Shown piece after piece: positions 63,827 to 64,000 of a DNA stretch of 64,000 nt (positions are counted from its first letter, which is position 1; every line of letters starts with the position of its first letter). Source of the stretch: Tolypothrix campylonemoides VB511288 (lineage in GTDB: Bacteria > Cyanobacteriota > Cyanobacteriia > Cyanobacteriales > Nostocaceae); assembly GCA_000828075.3 (NCBI GenBank), contig JXCB02000027.1:467701-531700 (forward strand), given 5' to 3'. The position numbers and the translations under genes were made by a program. Below the pieces are notes generated by a model that was given only the letters and a program-made list of their open reading frames with translations, ran no database searches and was not told the origin of the DNA.

Positions 63827-64000
63827 ATGTCAAGACTTTTGTGGAATGTTTTAAAAGCAATTCCAGTACTGTTAGGTGCTAATTTGCTCCCTGCAAACTC
63901 CGCCTTAGCAGAACCCCAAACGACTACTAAACCAATTGCTCAGCAGTTAACATCCGTTTCTAATCTACAAGATGTGCAGCCAGCAGAACTTAACACTGCT
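63827..64000 (+). CDS. SomA/OprB-type iron-uptake porin, 3' truncated by window edge
   Basis: 58 codons to the edge: MSRLLWNVLKAIPVLLGANL, then a signal-peptide end at SALA-EPQ and QQLTSVSNLQDVQPAE. This is the standard opening of cyanobacterial outer-membrane porins (signal peptide, then VSQLxDVQPxxW at the SLH domain). These form channels for small solutes including iron. Rest lies outside the window. Confidence 0.82.
   Translation, partial: MSRLLWNVLKAIPVLLGANLLPANSALAEPQTTTKPIAQQLTSVSNLQDVQPAELNTA

Noticed and set aside
1-64000. tRNA or rRNA genes
   Set aside because: No cloverleaf or rRNA-like segment was recognised by eye in any gap. A tRNA scan would be needed to exclude one fully.

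Overview
The window comes from a filamentous, probably heterocyst-forming (Nostocales-type) cyanobacterium. It carries photosynthesis genes (psb30, petJ), carbon-concentrating genes (sbtA, sbtB and a Tat-exported beta-carbonic anhydrase) and the start of a SomA-like porin. The HIP1 octamer GCGATCGC is abundant, heptamer STRR repeats (TAATGAC) are present, and there are many multi-PAS histidine kinases and decayed toxin-antitoxin pairs, as is usual in large cyanobacterial genomes.

Layout. 1-2.7 kb: the 3' part of a leucine-rich-repeat/Roc-COR/TIR protein. 2.7-8.4 kb: housekeeping and stress enzymes (orphan antitoxin, 2OG-Fe(II) oxygenase, YpfJ-type metalloprotease, NudC, MtfA-like peptidase, ureohydrolase). 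8.6-10.9 kb: a remnant zone with a cut-off cytosine methyltransferase, a VapBC pair whose antitoxin is interrupted by a MITE, a second intact VapBC pair, and a duplicated tail of the neighbouring rluA-type gene. 10.9-14.3 kb: a long RluA-family pseudouridine synthase and a DUF3754 protein. 15-17 kb: an sbtA-sbtB-carbonic anhydrase operon. 17.2-20.5 kb: a DUF433/DUF5615 pair with a truncated toxin, a GHL10 glycosidase and an aldo/keto reductase. 20.5-24.1 kb: a FecCD-FecE-type ferric-siderophore importer preceded by Fur-box-like sites. 24.4-33.2 kb: an unknown lipase-like protein, SbcD, a GNAT acetyltransferase, a large secreted glycosidase and RecJ. 33.3-42.4 kb: psb30, a Cys-cluster protein and three sensor kinases. 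42.7-46.3 kb: three tandem PA14 proteins, two of them with PLAT and fascin-like domains. 47-50.4 kb: a cyanobacterial membrane protein with a small partner gene, and mnmG. 51-57.6 kb: a VanY-like peptidase, two broken toxin-antitoxin pairs, a TIGR04376 protein, a divergent Lgt-like membrane protein, a decayed NACHT gene, a Tes-like radical SAM enzyme and a small membrane protein. 57.7-60 kb: an IS200/IS605 element with tnpA and tnpB. 60.2-64 kb: a cobalamin riboswitch with a DUF1636 gene, petJ, a ParA-like ATPase and the porin start.

How the genes work together. The clearest functional units are the inorganic-carbon operon (bicarbonate transporter, its PII-like regulator and an exported carbonic anhydrase) and the iron-siderophore importer. 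The best candidate for an undescribed system is the Lgt-like / Tes-like radical SAM / small membrane protein neighbourhood. The Lgt-like protein lacks signature residues of true Lgt, and the radical SAM protein has the cysteine layout of the tetraether-lipid-synthase family, so together they suggest an unknown membrane-lipid modification. The tandem PA14-PLAT-fascin proteins are a second candidate. At least five dispersed repeat families run through the window. One has invaded an antitoxin gene, and others appear as in-frame insertions inside RluA, RecJ and a histidine kinase.
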